DNA of 19,608 bases from JALYQB01 sp035640155 (GTDB lineage Bacteria > Actinomycetota > Actinomycetes > Mycobacteriales > Pseudonocardiaceae), in contig DASQWR010000062.1 in assembly GCA_035640155.1 (NCBI GenBank), positions 1 through 19,608 on the forward strand. Reading direction: 5' to 3'. This document shows, in pieces, positions 15,622 to 19,608 of the stretch. Each line of letters starts with the position of its first letter. Within the stretch, counting starts at the first letter, position 1. Both the position numbers and the translations under genes were made by a program. The notes beneath the pieces are model-generated. The model was not told where the DNA came from, did no database searches, and worked only from the letters and a program-made list of their open reading frames with translations.

Positions 15622-15641
15622 ATGTACGGTATCGCGTACAT
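15622..15641. promoter_or_regulatory. Palindromic operator of the relB-type gene
   Basis: A 20-base inverted repeat with perfect 7-base arms, ATGTACG and CGTACAT, around a 6-base spacer. It lies just upstream of the antitoxin start and is AT-rich relative to the surrounding DNA. Autoregulating antitoxins bind such sites, so this is the most clear-cut operator in the window. Confidence 0.65.
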
Positions 15642-15665
15642 AACAGTGGGCGCGGCGATACTCCA

Positions 15666-16817
15666 TCATCCGTCACGGCTGCGGGCGCGGTGCAGGTTGA
15701 CGTGCACGGACCAGACCTGCCGGGCGGTGCGCTCCCAGCTGAACTGCCGCGCCCGCCGCCGGCCGGCGGTGATCATCGCGTCCGCCTTGCCTCCGTCGGC
15801 GAGCACGGCCCGCAGCGCGGCGGCCAGCCCGGCCGGATCGTCGCGGGCCACGGTCACCCCCGCGCCGCCGGCGACCTCGACCAGCGCCGCCACGTCGGAG
15901 TGCACCACCGGCACCCCGGCCGCCATCGCCTCGAGCACCGGCAGCCCGAAGCCTTCCGCCCGGCTCGGTGCTGTCAGCACGGCGGCGCGATGCAGCACCA
16001 CGGCAAGCTCGGCGTCGGTGATCCGGCCCAGCACGCGCAGCCGGCCCGGTGCGAGCCCGGCTCGCCGCGCCGCAACCTCGGGGTCGACCCCACCCCACCC
16101 GCGCTGACCCACCAGCACCAGGGAGACATCGGGGCCGTGCGGGGATGCCAACGCGTCGAGCAGCACGTCGATGCCCTTGCGAGGTTCGAGGGTGCCGATC
16201 GCCAGCGCGTAGCGCGGCGGCAGGTCCAGCCGCGCGGCGACGGCGTCGGCGCGCGGTGGCTCCGGCGCGGTGGCCAGCGCCGGGGTGACGCCCTCTCCCA
16301 CCACGTGTATCCGTCCCTCCACGTGCATCCGGGTGGGGTGGGGCAGGTACTGCGGCAGCTCTGCGGCCACGGCCGCGGTGGGCACCACCAGGGCATCGGC
16401 GCGACGCGCGGCGCGGCCGATCACTCGGCGGTGCCAGCGGGCGCCGCGGCGGGTGAGGGTCTGCGGGTGGGTCCAGGGCACCGTGTCGTGCACGGTTACC
16501 ACCAGTCCCCGGCCACGCCGGGGACCGGGCGGGGCCAGCGGGGTCGGGGCGTGCACCGTGTCGCCACCGGGCCACCACGGGACCCTGGCCTCCCCCGCGG
16601 CGACCAGTGCCCGCCGGGGCAGCGGCAGGATCGTCGGGCCGTCGACGCCGGGCAGCATCGCCGCGCTGGGGTCGGCGTGGCGGGCCACCGCGCTGCTCAC
16701 CGTCCATCCGGTCGGCGCGGTGGCCGCCAACGCGCGGGTCAGCTCGCGGGAGTAGCGGCCCGTCCCGCCCGGCACCGGTGCGAACAGCTGCTCCAGGAGC
16801 ACCACGAGCCTCGGCAC
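15666..16817 (-). CDS. GT4-family glycosyltransferase, second copy type
   Basis: A 383-residue GT-B enzyme, same family as the 13782 gene but clearly distinct in sequence. Visible: the N-terminal PGGTGRYSRELTRAL (about 16-30), VVTVHDTVPWTHP, IGTLEPRKGIDVLLDAL (about 208-224), and RAEGFGLPVLEAMAAGVPVV with the EX7E glutamates (about 290-309). The start is GTG 16817, which directly precedes the first beta-strand PRLVVLLEQ; the longer reading from 16907 would add 30 residues of unlikely composition that overlap the divergent promoter gap. Its start is 78 bases from that of the divergent GT2 gene. Donor and acceptor are not readable. It could be in the same - strand unit as the relBE module and the downstream GT4-wbbL pair, with the latter genes reading through the toxin relic. 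Confidence 0.86.
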   Translation of the reverse strand: MPRLVVLLEQLFAPVPGGTGRYSRELTRALAATAPTGWTVSSAVARHADPSAAMLPGVDGPTILPLPRRALVAAGEARVPWWPGGDTVHAPTPLAPPGPRRGRGLVVTVHDTVPWTHPQTLTRRGARWHRRVIGRAARRADALVVPTAAVAAELPQYLPHPTRMHVEGRIHVVGEGVTPALATAPEPPRADAVAARLDLPPRYALAIGTLEPRKGIDVLLDALASPHGPDVSLVLVGQRGWGGVDPEVAARRAGLAPGRLRVLGRITDAELAVVLHRAAVLTAPSRAEGFGLPVLEAMAAGVPVVHSDVAALVEVAGGAGVTVARDDPAGLAAALRAVLADGGKADAMITAGRRRARQFSWERTARQVWSVHVNLHRARSRDG

Positions 16818-16894
16818 CCGGCGAGTCTGGCACGCATCTGATCTCCACAACCGCCAGCGGGTCGGTGCCATCGGGTGGCGTAGCGTCCCCTGCC

Positions 16895-17815
16895 GTGCCC
16901 GCAGCACCCCGCAGCACCGTGCTGGTGGTGACCTGGCGGGGCCGCGGGCTGGTCGGGGCGTGCCTGGACGCGCTCGCCGCGCAGACCCGCGCGCATCGGG
17001 TGCTGGTGGTGGACAACGGCTCCACCGACGGCACCAGCGACGTGATCACTGCCCACCCCGCCCGTCCCCGGGTGCTGCGGCTGCGCCGCAACGTCGGCTA
17101 CGCAGGCGCGCTCGAAGCGGCGTTGCCGCAGGTCGGGACCCCGTTCACGGCTTGGATCAACGACGACACCGAGCCGGCGCCGGGCTGGCTCGCCGCACTG
17201 GAGGACGCGCTGGACGCCGACGCCTCCGCCGCGGCGGCATCGTCCGCGCTGCACGACGGGAGCGCGATCACCTCGCTCGGCGTCGCGCTGACCCGGCTCG
17301 GCTACGGCGCGGACACCACCGCGCGCCACCCGTTCGGCTTCTGCGGCGGCGCGACGCTGCTGCGCACCGAGGCGCTGCGCGCGGCGGGCGGGGTGCCGGG
17401 GCGGTTCTTCTGTTACTACGAGGACACCGACACGTCGTGGCGATTGCGCCTCGCCGGCCACCGGGTGGTCGCGGTGCCCGCAGCCCGGGTGCGGCACGCG
17501 GGCGGTGCGTCGAGCGGGCACGGCACGTCGGCGTTCCACCGCTGGAACGAGCGGAACCGGCTACTCACGCTGCTGCGCTGCGCGCCCGCCGGGGTCGCCG
17601 CCCGGGAGCTGGCCTGCTTCGTCGCGCTGACGCTGGTGCTGCCCTGGCGCCGGGACCGCCCGGGCACCCCGAACTTCGCTCGGGCGCTGCGGTTGCGGGT
17701 GCTCACCGAGGTGGCGCTGCGGCTGCCGGCGGCCCTGACCGCGCGCTACCGGATCGGGCAGCGTGCGGTCGTCAGCCGCTCAGTGGTGTGGTCCACCTGG
17801 GCCGGCCGTTCCTGA
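16895..17815 (+). CDS. GT2-family glycosyltransferase
   Basis: A 306-residue GT-A fold enzyme resembling the rhamnosyltransferase branch of GT2. Visible: STVLVVTWRGRGLVGACLDA, VLVVDNGSTDG (about 35-45), the DxD-type motif INDDTEP (about 86-92), FGFCGGATLLRTEALR, and YYEDTDTSWRLRLAGHR (about 174-190) with the catalytic-base acids, followed by RVRHAGGASSG. The start GTG 16895 sits just before this domain; the frame is open far upstream, but that part overlaps the divergent GT4 gene. Substrate unknown; the neighbourhood suggests surface or envelope glycan synthesis. A stem-loop follows the stop immediately. Confidence 0.87.
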   Translation: MPAAPRSTVLVVTWRGRGLVGACLDALAAQTRAHRVLVVDNGSTDGTSDVITAHPARPRVLRLRRNVGYAGALEAALPQVGTPFTAWINDDTEPAPGWLAALEDALDADASAAAASSALHDGSAITSLGVALTRLGYGADTTARHPFGFCGGATLLRTEALRAAGGVPGRFFCYYEDTDTSWRLRLAGHRVVAVPAARVRHAGGASSGHGTSAFHRWNERNRLLTLLRCAPAGVAARELACFVALTLVLPWRRDRPGTPNFARALRLRVLTEVALRLPAALTARYRIGQRAVVSRSVVWSTWAGRS

Positions 17816-17831
17816 CCGCACACCCGTGCGG
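17816..17831 (+). terminator. Stem-loop directly after the GT2 gene
   Basis: CCGCAC, loop ACCC, GTGCGG: a perfect 6-base GC stem beginning at the base after the stop codon. No U-run follows, so it would be an actinobacterial-style terminator or a transcript-stabilising hairpin. Confidence 0.4.
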
Positions 17832-17970
17832 ATCCCCGGCTTCTCCCCCCAGGACCAGAGCATCGAGACCGGTGCGGCGACCAACCAGTTCGGCCCGCGC
17901 CAGGCCCCTGCGTGCAGAGCTTGCACACGATGCGAGAGGCTGCACCCGGCCGAGCGAGGGGACCGAGAAC

Positions 17971-19608
17971 GTGGGCGAGCAGGCACTGCCGATGGTGTCG
18001 GTGGTGGTGGTCAACTACCGCGGCGCGCAGGACACCATCACCTGCCTGCGGGCGCTGCGGGACGAGCTGGACTACCCGTCCGCGCTGCTCCAGCTCGTCT
18101 GCGTGGACAACGCGTCGGGTGATGGCAGCGCCGAGCGCATCGCGGCTGCGGTCCCGCAGGTGATGCACGTGCGCTCACAGAGCAACACCGGGTTCGCCGG
18201 TGGCTGCAACCTCGGGGTGCGGCACGCCACGGGATCGGTGGTCGCGTTCCTCAACCCGGATGCCCGCCCGCACCGCGACTGGGTGCGCGCCGCCGTGTCC
18301 ACGTTGGGCGGCGACCCGGCGATCGCCGCCGTCGCGAGCAAGGTCCTGGACTGGGACGGTAAGCGGATCGACTACGTCGACGGGGGCCTCACCTGGTACG
18401 GGATGGGATACCGACCGCACAGCGGCGCCCTGGACGACGGCTCCCACGAAACCGCCCGGGACGTGCTGTTCGGCACCGGGTCCGCGCTGCTGGTGCGCCG
18501 CGACGCGTTCGACGCCGTCGGCGGGTTCGACGAGCGGTTCTTCATGTTCTACGAGGACGTCGACCTCGGCTGGCGGCTGAACCTGCGCGGGCACCGGGTG
18601 CGCTACGAACCGGCCTCGATCGCCTACCACCGCCACCACCGCTCACTGGAGGGTGCCGACCCAGCCCGCGAGGTCTACCTGCTCGAGCGCAACGCCCTCG
18701 CCGCGCTCTACAAGAACGTCTCCGACGAGACGCTCGCCACGGTGCTGCCCGCCGCGCTCGCGCTCGTCGTGCGTCGGGCCACCGCGCGCGGGGAGCTCGA
18801 TCCCACCGAGCTGGAGCTCACCCGCCGGCCGGCCGGGGCGGACCAGGGCGCGATGAGCGTCCCCCGGATCGCGATGGCCGGGGTGTACGCCATCGACCGG
18901 TTCGTCGAGATGCTGCCGGCGCTGCAGGCGTCCAGGAAGGTCGAGCAGGCCGCCCGGGTGCGCACCGACGCCGACCTGCTGCCGCTGATGCGCAACGCGA
19001 TGGAGCGCACCTGCCCGCAGATGCCCTACCTGCTGGCGCATGACGCGCTGGTCGAGGTGCTCGGCGTGACGGAGGTCTACGGCGCGCGCCGGCGCATCCT
19101 GGTGCTCACCTGCGACGCGGTGTCCGAGCGGATGGCCGGGCCAGCGATCCGGGCCTGGAACATGGCCGACCTGCTCGCCGCGGAGCACGACGTCCGCCTG
19201 GTCAGCCTCAACCCGCACTGCGATCCCCCGCCCGCCGACTTCGCCGTGCGGCACGTCCCGGCTCGGAAGATGGGTCCTGAGCTGGAGTGGGCGCAGGTGG
19301 TGGTCCTGCAGGGCCACGTGCTGGAGCAGGTCCCGGCGCTGAAGACGTCGAGTCACCTCGTGGTGTGCGACATCTACGACCCGATGCACCTCGAGCAGCT
19401 CGAGCAGGGCCGCGACCGTGGTGTGAACGGCGATGACGCCGACGACGTCCGGCGTGGCCAGGTCGTGGACGTCGTCACCTCGGTGCTGTCCAACCAGCTC
19501 CGGCGCGGGGATTTCTTCCTGTGCGCCTCGGAGCGGCAGCGCCACTTCTGGCTCGGTCACCTCGCGGCCATCGGGCGGCTCTCCCCGACCCTGTATGACG
19601 CCGACCCG
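17971..19608 (+). CDS. Large two-domain glycosyltransferase, 3' end outside window
   Basis: Open for 546 codons to the last base of the window, so it is at least 546 residues. The N-terminal GT2 domain (about 8-250) shows VSVVVVNYRG, VCVDNASGDGS (about 43-53), FLNPDARP with N95-P96-D97, GTGSALLVRRDAFD, and FYEDVDLGWRLNLRGHRV (E195, D196, D198). A helical linker of about 110 residues follows, then from about residue 373 a second Rossmann-like domain opens with RRRILVLTCDAVSERMAGPA, AWNMADLLA, and VVLQGHVL, like the N-half of a GT4 enzyme. This GT2-GT4 architecture occurs in actinobacterial and other polysaccharide clusters. The start GTG 17971 has AGGGG at 17957-17961 in front. Its C-terminal donor-binding motif, if present, lies beyond the window, so the second domain's activity is inferred only. 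Confidence 0.9.
   Translation, partial: MGEQALPMVSVVVVNYRGAQDTITCLRALRDELDYPSALLQLVCVDNASGDGSAERIAAAVPQVMHVRSQSNTGFAGGCNLGVRHATGSVVAFLNPDARPHRDWVRAAVSTLGGDPAIAAVASKVLDWDGKRIDYVDGGLTWYGMGYRPHSGALDDGSHETARDVLFGTGSALLVRRDAFDAVGGFDERFFMFYEDVDLGWRLNLRGHRVRYEPASIAYHRHHRSLEGADPAREVYLLERNALAALYKNVSDETLATVLPAALALVVRRATARGELDPTELELTRRPAGADQGAMSVPRIAMAGVYAIDRFVEMLPALQASRKVEQAARVRTDADLLPLMRNAMERTCPQMPYLLAHDALVEVLGVTEVYGARRRILVLTCDAVSERMAGPAIRAWNMADLLAAEHDVRLVSLNPHCDPPPADFAVRHVPARKMGPELEWAQVVVLQGHVLEQVPALKTSSHLVVCDIYDPMHLEQLEQGRDRGVNGDDADDVRRGQVVDVVTSVLSNQLRRGDFFLCASERQRHFWLGHLAAIGRLSPTLYDADP

Noticed and set aside
1..19608. CRISPR array, tRNA, rRNA or riboswitch
   Set aside because: No regularly spaced short repeats, no cloverleaf-like or rRNA-like segments and no known riboswitch core were seen by eye. 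The integrase relic suggests an attachment site, but it points to the NUDIX 3' end rather than a tRNA gene.

Overview
The window is very GC-rich DNA with many GTG starts and GTGA stop/start overlaps. It carries coenzyme F420 genes (fbiA, fbiB) near mannose-1-phosphate guanylyltransferase and the decaprenyl-diphospho-GlcNAc rhamnosyltransferase wbbL. This gene set and order resembles Mycobacterium tuberculosis Rv3261-Rv3265c and points to a mycolic-acid-related or pseudonocardial actinobacterium (Pseudonocardiaceae is my inference; the sequence alone does not fix the genus).

Layout. (1) 17-2915: a tightly coupled + strand operon of fbiA, fbiB and a NUDIX hydrolase. (2) 2935-9891: an accessory island of mostly broken genes. 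It holds one apparently intact PIN toxin/antitoxin pair, the N-terminal stub of a tyrosine-type integrase, a decayed second copy of the NUDIX tail plus vapC, a type I restriction-modification locus (hsdR with two frameshifts, hsdS cut short, hsdM lacking its 5' part) and a second, dead vapBC. (3) 9912-12764: backbone again, with an AlkA-like DNA glycosylase and the manB-type GDP-mannose pyrophosphorylase on the - strand, separated by a lower-GC stretch with a possible gene relic, and a small + strand gene of unknown function. (4) 12787-19608: a cell-envelope glycosyltransferase cluster: wbbL, two GT4 enzymes, a GT2 enzyme and a large GT2 plus C-terminal-domain protein that runs off the window. 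A relBE-type module whose toxin is killed by one nonsense codon sits between the two GT4 genes.

How the genes work together. FbiA and FbiB complete the F420 core and its glutamate tail. ManB makes GDP-mannose, WbbL adds the linker rhamnose that joins arabinogalactan to peptidoglycan, and the neighbouring glycosyltransferases probably build other surface glycans. The restriction island appears non-functional: I can restore its reading frames only by adding single bases and by assuming a deletion joining hsdS to hsdM.

I did not find a clearly new biological system. The best leads are the layered wreckage between fbiB and manB (the interval that holds the DNA methyltransferase gene mamA in M. 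tuberculosis), the orphan antitoxin with a clean palindromic operator, and the uncharacterised 78-residue gene at 12528.
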